Positions 7,868-17,453 of a stretch of 64,000 nucleotides of DNA are shown one piece after another (the stretch's first letter is position 1; the number at the start of each line of letters is the position of its first letter). The notes beneath the pieces were generated by a model. That model was given only the letters and a program-made list of their open reading frames with translations. It ran no database searches and was not told where the DNA came from. Origin of the DNA: Saprospiraceae bacterium (lineage in GTDB: Bacteria > Bacteroidota > Bacteroidia > Chitinophagales > Saprospiraceae); assembly GCA_020627535.1 (NCBI GenBank), contig JAHDGU010000002.1, positions 282,214-346,213 of the forward strand. Reading direction: 5' to 3'. Position numbers and translations under genes: made by a program.

Positions 7868-9424
7868 TTATTTCGGCCTCAGCCTCACGATCGGACATAT
7901 CATCTCTTCAAGAGATATACCGCCATGCTGGAAGGTATCTCGGAAAAAGTTGTTGTAGTAGTTGTAATTGTTGGGATAGAGGAAGTACTTGCTCTCTTTG
8001 GCAAAGATGTAGGAGCTGCTCATATTGGGAGCAGGTAGTCCAACCTTCGAAGGATCCTTGATGTGTAAAACGTCTTTGTTGGGAAACTTGAGATTCTTGC
8101 CAAGCTTGTATCGCAGATTGGTCGTGGTGTCACGATCAGCAACGACTTTGCTGGGTTGGCTCACGCGGATGGTTCCATGATCGGTGCCGATGACGATATG
8201 GACATCCTTGTCAGACAACTTCTTCAGTGCTTGGAGCAATGGAGAATGCTCAAACCATGATTTGGTGAGCGATCTGTATGCCTTTTCATCTCCCGCTAGC
8301 TCTTTGAGTACTTCCATCTCCGTGCGGGCATGAGAGAGCATATCGATGAAGTTATAGACGATACAACTGAGATCTTTCTGCAGGCAGTTGAGGATGTTAT
8401 CACTCATGGCCTTGGCATTGGCGACATTGGTGATTTTCTGATAGTCCAACTTCACCTCACGTCTCATGAGTCTCTGGACCTGATCTTCGAGGAGCTCACG
8501 CTCATATTGATTTTTGCCACCTTCTTCGTGATCATAGAGCCAGTACTTTCGCATTTTTTTCGCGATATCCGCAGGCATCATCCCTGCGAATATGGCATTG
8601 CGACTATACTGAGTACAGGTCGGTAGGATGCTGTAGAAGAAGGACTCCTCGTCCACGGCATAGTCCTCTGAGATGATCGGCTCGATGATTTTCCATTGAT
8701 CAAAGCGCAGATTATCTAGTAGAAAGAAGATGACAGGCTTGCCATCCTTGAGGAGTGGAAAGACATGCTTCCGCAAAAGGTCAGGCGAGAAGCAAAGGTC
8801 CTCTGGCTGCGAGTGAAGGAGCTTCTCGTAGTTTTTTTCGATGTATTTCGAAAACTCTACGTTGGCTTCATTTTTTTGCATGCTCAAGATGTCGCCCATT
8901 TCATCACTCTTGGACTCATCGAGGCGTAGCTCCCACTTGATGATCCGCTCATAGATGCTCGCCCACTCCTTGTAGTCTGGCCCCATACTGATATCGGTAA
9001 AGATGTCTTGGAACTGAGACTGATAGTCGGAAGAAGTCTTCTCTTTGACGAGTCGCTCATTGTCCACAATCTTCTTGATTGATAGCAAGACCTGATTGGG
9101 ATTGACAGGCTTGATGAGGTAGTCATCGATCTGTGCCCCAAGCGCCTCTTCCATCACATCCTCAGCTTCATTCTTGGTGATTAGGACGACTGGCATACTT
9201 GGCGTATTGCTTTTGATGCGCTCCAGTGTTTCTATCCCTGAGATACCTGGCATGCTTTCATCTAGCAAGACAAGATCAATATCTTGGTCTTCCGCCAGGC
9301 TATCGAGTGCGTCATGACCATTGGTCACTGTGATGACTTCGTAGCCCTTCTTGGTAAGAAACATGATTTGTGGCTTGAGAAGCTCGATCTCATCATCGGC
9401 CCAGAGTATCTTGATGTTTTGCAT
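7868..9424 (-). CDS. porX: T9SS response regulator PorX (receiver + PglZ domain)
   Basis: 518 residues from ATG 9424, the same length as I recall for Porphyromonas PorX. A receiver domain occupies residues 1-~120, with acidic pocket DDE, phospho-acceptor D55 in LVLLDESMPG and the Lys in YLIKP. A helical linker (~130-200) and a PglZ/alkaline-phosphatase-like domain follow, with FFLLDNLRFDQW, a Thr-rich TCTQYSRNAIFAG site and IGTDHG. PorX with kinase PorY controls T9SS genes in P. gingivalis; PorX-like proteins also work as phosphodiesterases. The kinase is not in this window. A TACATTTG -7-like element lies at 9499-9506 on this strand. Confidence 0.9.
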   Translation of the reverse strand: MQNIKILWADDEIELLKPQIMFLTKKGYEVITVTNGHDALDSLAEDQDIDLVLLDESMPGISGIETLERIKSNTPSMPVVLITKNEAEDVMEEALGAQIDDYLIKPVNPNQVLLSIKKIVDNERLVKEKTSSDYQSQFQDIFTDISMGPDYKEWASIYERIIKWELRLDESKSDEMGDILSMQKNEANVEFSKYIEKNYEKLLHSQPEDLCFSPDLLRKHVFPLLKDGKPVIFFLLDNLRFDQWKIIEPIISEDYAVDEESFFYSILPTCTQYSRNAIFAGMMPADIAKKMRKYWLYDHEEGGKNQYERELLEDQVQRLMRREVKLDYQKITNVANAKAMSDNILNCLQKDLSCIVYNFIDMLSHARTEMEVLKELAGDEKAYRSLTKSWFEHSPLLQALKKLSDKDVHIVIGTDHGTIRVSQPSKVVADRDTTTNLRYKLGKNLKFPNKDVLHIKDPSKVGLPAPNMSSSYIFAKESKYFLYPNNYNYYNNFFRDTFQHGGISLEEMICPIVRLRPK

Positions 9425-9648
9425 AGAATCTTCAGTACTATATAAAGAGGTGAAAGCCGTGTCTAGCGATGTGGTGATAGGCAATCCTTACCTGTCTCCA
9501 AATGTAGACGTATTATCCAACGCGGCTTCTCTAGAATTCGTATCCCTTTCTGACTGCTATTCTGACATGATCTGAATAAGACGGTCATCGGGAGTTTCAT
9601 ATTATGATAATCTTAATCTGTCGACCTTTGCAGCACGAATCTGACCGG

Positions 9649-10854
9649 ATGAACAAGCTGAAGATCATCAATGACCCTATCTATGGGCTGATCAGGATAC
9701 CCTTTCCGATCCTGTATGATCTGATCCAGCATCCATACTTCCAGCGCCTGAGACGCATCAAGCAGATGGGGCTGAGTCATCTGGTTTACCCAGGAGCAGT
9801 GCATAGTAGATTCCATCATGCTCTGGGAGCGATGCATCTGTGCTGGAGTGCCTTGCAAAGTTTGCGTACCAAGTCGATAGATATCAGTGATCAGGAAGCT
9901 GAGGCTTGTCTCATTGCAATCCTGTTACACGATATTGGACATGGACCTTTTTCTCATGCGCTTGAGCGTAAGTTTTTGCCGGTGAGCCATGAAGAGATTT
10001 CTTTGGCCTTCATGGAGGCGCTCAATATGGAGATGACTGGGCGCTTAGATCTCGCTATCAGTATGTTTATCGGAGAATATGAACGTGGCTTTTTTCACCA
10101 ACTCATCTCTTCTCAGCTGGATATGGATCGTCTAGACTATCTCAATCGGGATAGCTTTTACAGTGGTGTAGTTGAAGGCAAGATCGGCTATGATCGGATC
10201 ATCACGATGCTCTCGGTAGTGAAGGATGAGCTTGTAGTGGAGGAGAAGGCTGTATTCTCTGTGGAGAAGTACTTGAGCTCCAGGCACTTCATGTACTGGC
10301 AGGTCTACTTACATCGAACCAGTTTGGCAGCTGAGGTCATTTTGCTACTTTTTGTGGAAGAAATTTTGGCGAAAGCCGATAATGCCCTATATTCCGAGCC
10401 CTTGCGGTATTTTGCTGGCCTTTCGGCCAAATATGCCGCCGAGGATCATGTGAGTTCTGAGATGTTGGCGCAGTATGCGAGACTGGATGACATCGACATC
10501 ATTCATTCATTGAAGGTAGAACGGGAAAGTGACGACAAGATGGTCAGCTATTTGGCGGGATCTCTGCTCGATCGTCAGCTATTTGAAGTAATCTTTAAAA
10601 ATTCTTCATTTAGCAGTGACTTTGTGATGGAAAGACGTCAAAACATCGTGTCGCAAGGACATTTTAGCGAAAGCGAGGCTCAAAAGCTCGTGCGTATAGG
10701 TCTTGAAAGCAAGACATTCTACAATGCTAAGAGCAGTGAGATCAAGATTTTGTGTAAGAATGGAGAAGTCAAAAACCTGTCAAGTTTCATTGACTTGCCG
10801 AGGCAAAAAGACCTGAATTTGCACTACTTTTGCGCCCCGAAATTGGAATTATAA
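9649..10854 (+). CDS. HD-domain phosphohydrolase (SAMHD1/dGTPase-like)
   Basis: 401 residues from the ATG at 9649 (MNKLKIINDPIYGLIRIP). The N-terminal sequence, RFHHALGAMHL and LLHDIGHGPFSHALE (His94-Asp95) are the metal-binding HD motifs of the SAMHD1/YdhJ-like group; LDMDRLDYLNRDS supplies the distal Asp. Family members hydrolyse dNTPs or related nucleotides; the exact substrate here is unknown. The gene is divergent from porX. A recurrent hairpin motif lies inside it at 10417-10432. Confidence 0.85.
   Translation: MNKLKIINDPIYGLIRIPFPILYDLIQHPYFQRLRRIKQMGLSHLVYPGAVHSRFHHALGAMHLCWSALQSLRTKSIDISDQEAEACLIAILLHDIGHGPFSHALERKFLPVSHEEISLAFMEALNMEMTGRLDLAISMFIGEYERGFFHQLISSQLDMDRLDYLNRDSFYSGVVEGKIGYDRIITMLSVVKDELVVEEKAVFSVEKYLSSRHFMYWQVYLHRTSLAAEVILLLFVEEILAKADNALYSEPLRYFAGLSAKYAAEDHVSSEMLAQYARLDDIDIIHSLKVERESDDKMVSYLAGSLLDRQLFEVIFKNSSFSSDFVMERRQNIVSQGHFSESEAQKLVRIGLESKTFYNAKSSEIKILCKNGEVKNLSSFIDLPRQKDLNLHYFCAPKLEL
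10417..10432 (-). repeat. Dispersed ATTT/GAAA hairpin motif, copy 1
   Basis: On the minus strand: ATTT, stem GGCC, loop GAAA, stem GGCC. Inside the HD phosphohydrolase gene. Confidence 0.7.
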
Positions 10855-10897
10855 TCTTAACTATCCATAATATTCTGTATTACAAAACCCAGACAAA

Positions 10898-13471
10898 ATG
10901 ATGAAAAAGTTCACATGCTTATTCGCTCTCATTTTGGGATGTGTTGCCTACACAAATGCACAAGATGTACCGCCAAATGCGGAAGTCGGTAAGTGCTACG
11001 CAAAGTGCTACATACCCAATCAATATGAGACTCAAACAGAGGAAATCCTCACTAGAGCTGCTTCTACGCGCGTCAGCACTTCTGCTGCCCAGTATGAGAC
11101 GGTGACTGAGGAAGTACTCGTATCTGAGGCTTCTACGCGTATCGAGACTGTACCTGCTGTATACGAGACTGTATCAGAGGAAGTACTCGTGCAAGAAGCT
11201 TCTACTCAGCTACGCGTCGTTCCAGCCAGATTTGAGACAGTCACTGAGACTGTACTGGCCAAGGAGAGAAACGGAGATTTTAGCCTACGTGCTAAGCCAG
11301 CCGTCTACGAGACAGTGACTGAAGAAGTGCTAGCTCAAGAGGCATCTACGCGCCTAGTAGCTAAGCCTGCTGTATTTGAGACTGTCACTGAAGAAGTGCT
11401 TGTTAAAGAAGCTTCTACTACGATCCAGACAGTACCAGCTCGTTTTGAGACTGTGACTGAAGAGGTACTCGTACAAGAGGCTTCTACACGTCTAGTCGCT
11501 AAGCCTGCTGTATTTGAGACAGTAACTGAGGAAGTACTTGTGCAAGAGGCATCTTCTACGATCCGTACGATTCCTGCTGTCTACGAGACAGTGACTGAGG
11601 AAGTACTGGTCAAAGAAGCTTCTACTCAGATCCGTACGACACCGTCTACTTATGAGACTGTAACTGAAGAGATCCTCCTAGAGGAAGCTTCGACTCAGCT
11701 CAAGACTTTCCCAGCTCAGTACGAGACTGTAACTGAAGAAGTACTTGCCAAAGAAGCGTCTACAAGACTCGTCGCAGTACCTGCAGTCTATGAGACTGTG
11801 AGCGAAGAAGTACTTGTCAAAGAAGCGTCTACAAGAATTGAGAGAGTACCTGCTAAGTACACGACTGAGACAGAAGAGATCCTCGTATCTCCTGCTGCTG
11901 AGAAGTGGGTGAAGAAAAAAGCAGATCCATCATGTCTATCTGCAGATCCTGACGACTGTCTCGTATGGTGTCTTGTAGAAGTACCTGCTCAGTACCGTAC
12001 GATCACGAAGCAAGTGAGAGTAGGATGTGCTGAAGGCTACACTGACAACGGCGACGACTGTACTCGTGAGATCGACGTACCTGCGAAGTACGGAACACGT
12101 ACGTACAGAAAACTTGTCACTCCTGCGACTACTGAAACTGTAGAGGTACCTGCTCAGTACAAGACTCGTAGCTACAGAAAGCTCGTAGAGCCTGCAAGAA
12201 GCGAGGTTGTTGAAATTCCAGCGAAGTACGGAACAAGAAGTTACCAGAAGCTAGCCACTAAAGCAAGCTCTGAGACAATCGAAATTCCTGCTCAGTACCA
12301 GTCAAGAAGCTACAAGAAGCTTGTGACTCCTGCGTCTCAAGAGTCTGTAGATGTACCTGCAAGATATGAGACTCGTTCTTACCAGAAGCTTGTAACACCT
12401 GCAACGACTGAGACAATCGAAGTACCTGCAAGATATGAGACGAGAACCTACAGAAAACTTGCAGAGCCTGCAAGAACTGAAGTTGTTGAAGTACCTGCTC
12501 AGTACAAGACTCGTAGCTACAAGAAGCTAGTAACTCCAGCGACTGTAGAGACCATCGAAGTACCTGCTCAGTACAAGACTCGTTCTTACCAAAAGCTTGC
12601 ATCTGCTGCTAGCCTTGAGGAAGTACCATGTGGTAAGTCTAATGTCGTAGAAGGTATCAACTTCAAGAGTGGATCTGCGATCCTAGAGCAGTCTTCTTAC
12701 AGTGAAATCGCTAAGCTAGAGAGAATCCTCAAGGACAAGCCAAATGTAACGGCGAAGCTTGTAGGACACACTGATAGTCAAGGTGGCGAAGCTGCTAACT
12801 TGTCTCTATCTCGCAACAGAGCAAAAGCTGTATACGATGTGCTTGTAAGCTCAGGTATCGATGCTGGTCGTCTAAGCTACGATGGCATGGGAGAAGGATC
12901 TCCTATCGCGAGCAACGAGACAGCTGCTGGTCGCAGAACCAACAGACGCACAGAGTTCATCACATTCGGAGATGATGCTGCTGGTGATGTAGATTGCAAT
13001 GAGTATACGACACGTACCTACAAGAAGCTCGCAGAGCCTGCAAGAGTAGAGACAATCGAAGTACCTGCAAGATATGAGACTCGTACATACCAGAAGCTCG
13101 TAACTCCTGCGACTACAAGAGTTGTAGAAGTACCTGCGAGATATGAGTCAAGAAGCTACCAGACACTTGCTACTCCTGCTGGCGTGACAAGCACAGACAT
13201 TCCTGCTCAGTACAAGACTGTATCAAAGCAAGTACTAGTCAAAGAAGGTGGTTTCTCTGACTTCAGAGAAGTCGTATGTGCTGCTGATCAAACTCCAGAC
13301 CTCTACAGAAGCGTTCAGAGAGCATTGATCGACAAAGGATACAACCCAGGTCCTGCTGACGGTGTATTCGGTGGTGCTACAAAGAGAGCTCTTGAGCAAT
13401 TCCAGAGAGATAACAATCTTCCTATCGGATCATTGAACATCGAGACTCTTAAGGCTCTAGGCCTAAGATAA
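10898..13471 (+). CDS. OmpA-family protein with ~26 copies of a 23-aa repeat and a peptidoglycan-binding domain
   Basis: 857 residues. A signal peptide ends at TNAQ. Repeats of about 23 residues fill residues ~31-340 (consensus PAVYETVTEEVLVKEAST plus a 5-residue linker) and ~385-575 (consensus PAQYKTRSYKKLVTPATTET). An OmpA C-terminal domain (~580-697) interrupts the array, with INFKSGSAIL, VGHTDSQGGEAANLSLSRNR and GRRTNRRTEF, which binds peptidoglycan. More repeats (~705-790) follow, then a PG_binding_1 domain (~800-857) with GYNPGPADGVFGGATKRAL. It probably spans the periplasm as a fibre tethered to the wall at two points. A TACTTTTG element at 10825-10832 may be its -7 box. A strong terminator follows. 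Confidence 0.9.
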   Translation: MMKKFTCLFALILGCVAYTNAQDVPPNAEVGKCYAKCYIPNQYETQTEEILTRAASTRVSTSAAQYETVTEEVLVSEASTRIETVPAVYETVSEEVLVQEASTQLRVVPARFETVTETVLAKERNGDFSLRAKPAVYETVTEEVLAQEASTRLVAKPAVFETVTEEVLVKEASTTIQTVPARFETVTEEVLVQEASTRLVAKPAVFETVTEEVLVQEASSTIRTIPAVYETVTEEVLVKEASTQIRTTPSTYETVTEEILLEEASTQLKTFPAQYETVTEEVLAKEASTRLVAVPAVYETVSEEVLVKEASTRIERVPAKYTTETEEILVSPAAEKWVKKKADPSCLSADPDDCLVWCLVEVPAQYRTITKQVRVGCAEGYTDNGDDCTREIDVPAKYGTRTYRKLVTPATTETVEVPAQYKTRSYRKLVEPARSEVVEIPAKYGTRSYQKLATKASSETIEIPAQYQSRSYKKLVTPASQESVDVPARYETRSYQKLVTPATTETIEVPARYETRTYRKLAEPARTEVVEVPAQYKTRSYKKLVTPATVETIEVPAQYKTRSYQKLASAASLEEVPCGKSNVVEGINFKSGSAILEQSSYSEIAKLERILKDKPNVTAKLVGHTDSQGGEAANLSLSRNRAKAVYDVLVSSGIDAGRLSYDGMGEGSPIASNETAAGRRTNRRTEFITFGDDAAGDVDCNEYTTRTYKKLAEPARVETIEVPARYETRTYQKLVTPATTRVVEVPARYESRSYQTLATPAGVTSTDIPAQYKTVSKQVLVKEGGFSDFREVVCAADQTPDLYRSVQRALIDKGYNPGPADGVFGGATKRALEQFQRDNNLPIGSLNIETLKALGLR

Positions 13472-13502
13472 TCAGAAGCGCTCAAGCGCAAATGATAAAA
13501 AG

Positions 13503-13540
13503 AGAAAGCCTCTCCACGCAAGCGGAGGGGCTTTCTTGTT
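13503..13540 (+). terminator. Intrinsic terminator after the OmpA-repeat gene
   Basis: AAAGCCTCTCC (13505-13515) pairs with GGAGGGGCTTT (13524-13534) and is followed by CTTGTTTTT. The GCCTCTCC/GGAGGGGC arms are the same as in the terminator at 16714. Confidence 0.8.
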
Positions 13541-13725
13541 TTTGGCGGACAGCTGATGCAGTCCAGCAACGAAGCCTATCGATGGCCTTGAACTTTCTAT
13601 GACAGAAAATGTCGAGCCTCGAGTCCAGTATATGAAGCGAATCAGACAAGTCTGAACAATGCAAGACTGTTGAGCCTCTCTGTCCGTTATATTAGCTTAA
13701 GTTCGTAAGGCCAAAAAGCGCAAAT

Positions 13726-16662
13726 ATGAAAGGAAAGGCAATTGTCACTCTCCTCCTAGCTTTCATCGCCGGATTCATCCTGATGATGGAGCAGTCTTCT
13801 ATACAAGAGGCCTACAGGACAGCCCAAGCGAAGCGTGCTTTGAAAAGTCATCTGATCGAACTCAATAGTCAGTCCTTTACCCCATTCTATCAATCTTATT
13901 TACAGCGGCATATCGAGGTAGCACTCCAAAGTCCTGGTAGCTATCTGGAAAAGAGTCGCTGCTGGGCACCAGATACCGATCCCAGGGTTGTCGAAAAGTT
14001 CTATCGTATTGAGCATGATCTCCAGCACAGCTTGGGTGTCGCTATGAATCGATATCAAGCAGGTGATGCCGATCGCTGGAGCTCCACAGTCAATTCTGGA
14101 AGTGGTCTTGGCCAAGGTGACCCGACGATATTGAGCTGGAGCTATGTGCCTGACGGTACGACCATCACCAGTGACTGTAACGATGAGAGTAGCACAAGCG
14201 GATTCATTGCTTTTTTCAATGATGTCTTCGGAGAGCCGACGACACCTGGTGACTTCACGACTGCCCCTTGGCATACTCTCTTCATCGATATGTTTGAGAT
14301 CTGGTCAGAGGTCTCCGGCCTGAGCTTCGTCTATGAGCCCAATGATGACGGTGCCAATTTCCCCTTCACAGCTGGTGCAGCCGGAGTGAGAGGAGATCAT
14401 CGCATCGGAGGAAATTTCATTGATGGCAACAGCAATGTGCTGGCATGCAATTACTTCCCCAATAGTGGTGATATGATCATCGACACCGGCGATAATTTTT
14501 ATGAAAATAGCTCCAATCTGGCTGTCCTTAATGTACTCCAACACGAAATCGGGCATGGCCTAGGAATCTCCCATGTTTGCCCAGTCAATGAGACAAAACT
14601 GATGGAACCTTTTGTGACCACAGCATTTGCTGGACCACAGGAGGATGACATCCTCGCTGTCAATCGGCTATATGGAGACGCAGAAGAAAACAATAATAGT
14701 TCTACTACCGCCACGGATCTCGGCAGCCTGGTCCTCCCTAGTCTCACCACACGTGATACGCTGAGTATCGATGACAATAGCGACATCGATTACTTCGAGT
14801 TTAATATCGCAAATGCAGCTGATATAGAAATCACACTGTCCAATACTGGCTCTACCTACCTCGAGGGAGCTCAAAACGCCAATGGAAGTTGTCAACCGGG
14901 GACAAGCTATGACCCTTCCAATTTTGCCAATCTTGAAATGGACTTGCTGGCCTCAGATGGCAGTACTGTCCTAGCATCTGCCGATGCCAATGGGACTGGA
15001 GTGGATGAAGTCATTAGCACAAGTATTGGCGCTGGTACTTTTTATCTCCGAATCCAGCAGACTGGAAGTGTCAATGAGGTACAGATGTATCAATATGTCA
15101 TAGATCTTGACCCGATTGCTGTCAATCCTCCGACTGCCTCGTTTACAGCCTCGGATGATGGACCGATAGATCTTTGCTTGGGAACCACTGTTGCCATAGA
15201 CTTCATGGATACCTCAACGGACTTTCCAGATACCTGGGACTGGACATTCACTGGTGCAGGTGTATCTCCTGGTACGTCGACTGAGCAATTTCCTAGTGTC
15301 ACAGTCTCGGCATCTGGTACACTCTCAGTGAGCCTAGTAGCCTCAAATAGCGCAGGCACCAGTAGCAATACCGCCACACAAGATATAGAAATCAATGCTC
15401 TCCCGCTCGAAGATCCTAGTTGCGAAGGTGGCTGCTTCGATCTCAACAATCTGGATCTGACCAATGATAATATCACTCTGATCACTTCGTCCAATGGTGG
15501 ATATGTCTCAGGATCCAATGGATACAATGATGAATCCAAGGTGGAAGAATTCGTCCTATCCGCCAATGGACTTTGCACACCCTCAGAGATCACAGGAATC
15601 ACGATATGCGCTGTGGTGGATGCTGGCACGAGTGGCAACCTGACCGTCGGTGTCTGGGATGATGATGGCACGAGTGGAGAACCAGGAACACTACTGGGCT
15701 CGACCACTGTAGACGTCAACAGTCTGGCATGGACAGACACAGACGGCGATGAGAATGTCGACATACCCTCCGAGTGTGCATACGTAGATCTCAGTGGTAG
15801 TCCGATATCTGTGAGCAGTGATCGGATCTATGTGGGCATCTCTGGACTCATGAGTCTGTCTGGTGGCGATATGGGCATCCTGACCAATTCTGACGGCGAA
15901 CAAAACCCGACCACGGCTTGGGAAGAGTGGAGCAATGGAGATTGGTTTCGATATGACAATGGCTCTAGCTGGGGACTGGAGATCGGTCATGCCGTATTTC
16001 CTGAATTCAAACCCGATCTGCCCACGGTCGACATCAATGTGCCCGATCCACCTGAAGGTTTTTGTAATGATGGCACTGCTTATACCTTTTCAGAAAACAG
16101 CTCACTGTGTACCCAAGGAGCAGGCACCACAGAGTCGTACGTGTGGACGGTAAGCACTGCTGGACAGGTAGTAGCTACCGGCGATGCTGCTAGTGAGGAC
16201 TTCTCATTTGCCTCTGCTGGCGATCATGAGATAGAACTCTGTGTCATCGGTGTATCCTGCGAAGTGAATTGCACGACAGCAACCGTTGTGGTAGCTGACT
16301 GTGGCGGATGCCCCACAGACTACGCAGGACCCAATGCACTCACCGGTGTAGAGGATGGTGTCGTCACCTATGAGACAGATGGCGCGATCGAGTCCACACA
16401 GACCATCGGTAGCAATGCTGATGTGACCTATGACGCCGGTAGTACCATCACACTCAATGAGAGCTTTGAAGTGACCAGTGGAGCACTATTTGAAGCAATG
16501 ATTGATGGCTGCGGCCAAAATGCTATGGATGGCACCATGGATCAATTGCTGCAGAGGGTATTGATGACACTCTCAGCGGAGGAAGACCGAAACTTTCAGG
16601 TGCCCAATGTCTTCACGATCGAGTCTAGAAGGAGAGCATTTTCCAAGGGGAGGTCTAGGTAG
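13726..16662 (+). CDS. Secreted matrixin-like zinc metalloprotease with PPC and PKD-like domains
   Basis: 978 residues with an N-terminal hydrophobic segment (residues ~5-25). The zinc motif HEIGHGLGISH (His273, Glu274, His277, His283) with a Met-turn KLMEPF marks a metzincin of the matrixin type. After it come a pre-peptidase C-terminal-like domain (~325-465, DYFEFNIANAADIEITLS), a PKD-like domain (~470-560, WDWTFTGAG) and Ig-like regions. A strand-rich module at ~865-930 (GSNADVTYDAGSTITLNESF) resembles the 3-coathanger module seen in Bacteroidota secreted proteins. No clear T9SS sorting domain ends it; the last ~45 residues are charged and unlike either type. Confidence 0.85.
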   Translation: MKGKAIVTLLLAFIAGFILMMEQSSIQEAYRTAQAKRALKSHLIELNSQSFTPFYQSYLQRHIEVALQSPGSYLEKSRCWAPDTDPRVVEKFYRIEHDLQHSLGVAMNRYQAGDADRWSSTVNSGSGLGQGDPTILSWSYVPDGTTITSDCNDESSTSGFIAFFNDVFGEPTTPGDFTTAPWHTLFIDMFEIWSEVSGLSFVYEPNDDGANFPFTAGAAGVRGDHRIGGNFIDGNSNVLACNYFPNSGDMIIDTGDNFYENSSNLAVLNVLQHEIGHGLGISHVCPVNETKLMEPFVTTAFAGPQEDDILAVNRLYGDAEENNNSSTTATDLGSLVLPSLTTRDTLSIDDNSDIDYFEFNIANAADIEITLSNTGSTYLEGAQNANGSCQPGTSYDPSNFANLEMDLLASDGSTVLASADANGTGVDEVISTSIGAGTFYLRIQQTGSVNEVQMYQYVIDLDPIAVNPPTASFTASDDGPIDLCLGTTVAIDFMDTSTDFPDTWDWTFTGAGVSPGTSTEQFPSVTVSASGTLSVSLVASNSAGTSSNTATQDIEINALPLEDPSCEGGCFDLNNLDLTNDNITLITSSNGGYVSGSNGYNDESKVEEFVLSANGLCTPSEITGITICAVVDAGTSGNLTVGVWDDDGTSGEPGTLLGSTTVDVNSLAWTDTDGDENVDIPSECAYVDLSGSPISVSSDRIYVGISGLMSLSGGDMGILTNSDGEQNPTTAWEEWSNGDWFRYDNGSSWGLEIGHAVFPEFKPDLPTVDINVPDPPEGFCNDGTAYTFSENSSLCTQGAGTTESYVWTVSTAGQVVATGDAASEDFSFASAGDHEIELCVIGVSCEVNCTTATVVVADCGGCPTDYAGPNALTGVEDGVVTYETDGAIESTQTIGSNADVTYDAGSTITLNESFEVTSGALFEAMIDGCGQNAMDGTMDQLLQRVLMTLSAEEDRNFQVPNVFTIESRRRAFSKGRSR

Positions 16663-16709
16663 TCTGTAAGGCAACTTCGCATACCCCGTCAAAGAAGACG
16701 AGATAGAAT

Positions 16710-16745
16710 GCAGGCCTCTCCATGTATGTGGAGGGGCTCTTCTAC
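16710..16745 (+). terminator. Intrinsic terminator after the metalloprotease gene
   Basis: GCCTCTCC (16714-16721) pairs with GGAGGGGC (16730-16737), loop ATGTATGT, followed by TCTTCT. Arms match those at 13508-13531. Confidence 0.65.
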
Positions 16746-16797
16746 TCTAGAGCAAGACTGAGCTACTACATCTAAGCCAATTCGTGTATTAGATACC

Positions 16798-17238
16798 ATG
16801 ATCAAGCTCAAGGAGATTCAATCAGAGATGGAGTTTTGCATGTTCACCGTATTTGAAGAGAGTGACAAAGTCTTTCAATCTCTACAAGCTGGAGCTACAG
16901 GCTATATCCTCAAGCATGCCGCACCGGTAGAGATCTTACAAGCCTTGAAGGAGCTTGTTGCCGGTGGCTCTCCGATGAATCCTATCATTGCTCGCAAAGT
17001 GATCACAGAGTTTGGGAAATTCAAAGCGCAGTCGGAAGCTAATGCTGCGCTAGAAATCCTCAGCGATAGAGAGCAGGAAATCCTATCTCATCTGAGTCAA
17101 GGCATGCTCTACAAGGAGATCGGTACAGAACTAGGTATCACAACTGGCACCGTCAAGCAGCACATCCACAAGATCTATAAGAAGCTGCAAGTCAACAATC
17201 GTACAGAGGCCATCAATAAATATCTCGGACGCGACTGA
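16798..17238 (+). CDS. N-terminally truncated LuxR-type response regulator
   Basis: 146 residues. The first ~65 correspond to the second half of a receiver domain (FCMFTVFEESDKVFQSLQAG, then ATGYILKHA with the conserved Lys), and residues ~85-146 are a GerE/LuxR helix-turn-helix (LSDREQEILSHLSQGMLYKE, then TGTVKQHIHKIYKKLQVNN). Full NarL-type regulators have ~210 residues; the acidic pocket and phospho-acceptor Asp are absent. The frame upstream meets a stop at 16759, so the missing part is not hidden. It may be a phosphorylation-independent regulator or a decaying gene. Confidence 0.7.
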   Translation: MIKLKEIQSEMEFCMFTVFEESDKVFQSLQAGATGYILKHAAPVEILQALKELVAGGSPMNPIIARKVITEFGKFKAQSEANAALEILSDREQEILSHLSQGMLYKEIGTELGITTGTVKQHIHKIYKKLQVNNRTEAINKYLGRD

Positions 17239-17453
17239 TTCCATTCTAGGATTCATAGATTTCCTATCCTTCAATTCTATTCTTTCTACTCCATGGGATC
17301 TCTTTGCACTATCATTTTTGATGGTGTAATCGATGCTGGAGTATAGCAAAAGTTATATAGACTTCAATTTGTAGCCATCTCATCTTTGGGTCAAAGGATG
17401 GCCACTTTCCTTAAAACACAAAAAGACCTAAAACACAAAAAACAAACCTAAAC

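Noticed and set aside
12258..12602. Minus-strand ORF inside the OmpA-repeat gene
   Set aside because: Antisense shadow of the repeats.
10898..13471. Possible CRISPR or satellite array
   Set aside because: The 69-bp period is coding and maintains the protein repeat; there are no spacers or near-identical direct repeats.
15090..15764. 224-codon minus-strand ORF inside the metalloprotease gene
   Set aside because: Antisense shadow: Ser/Pro-rich, no homology, and fully covered by a well-supported gene.
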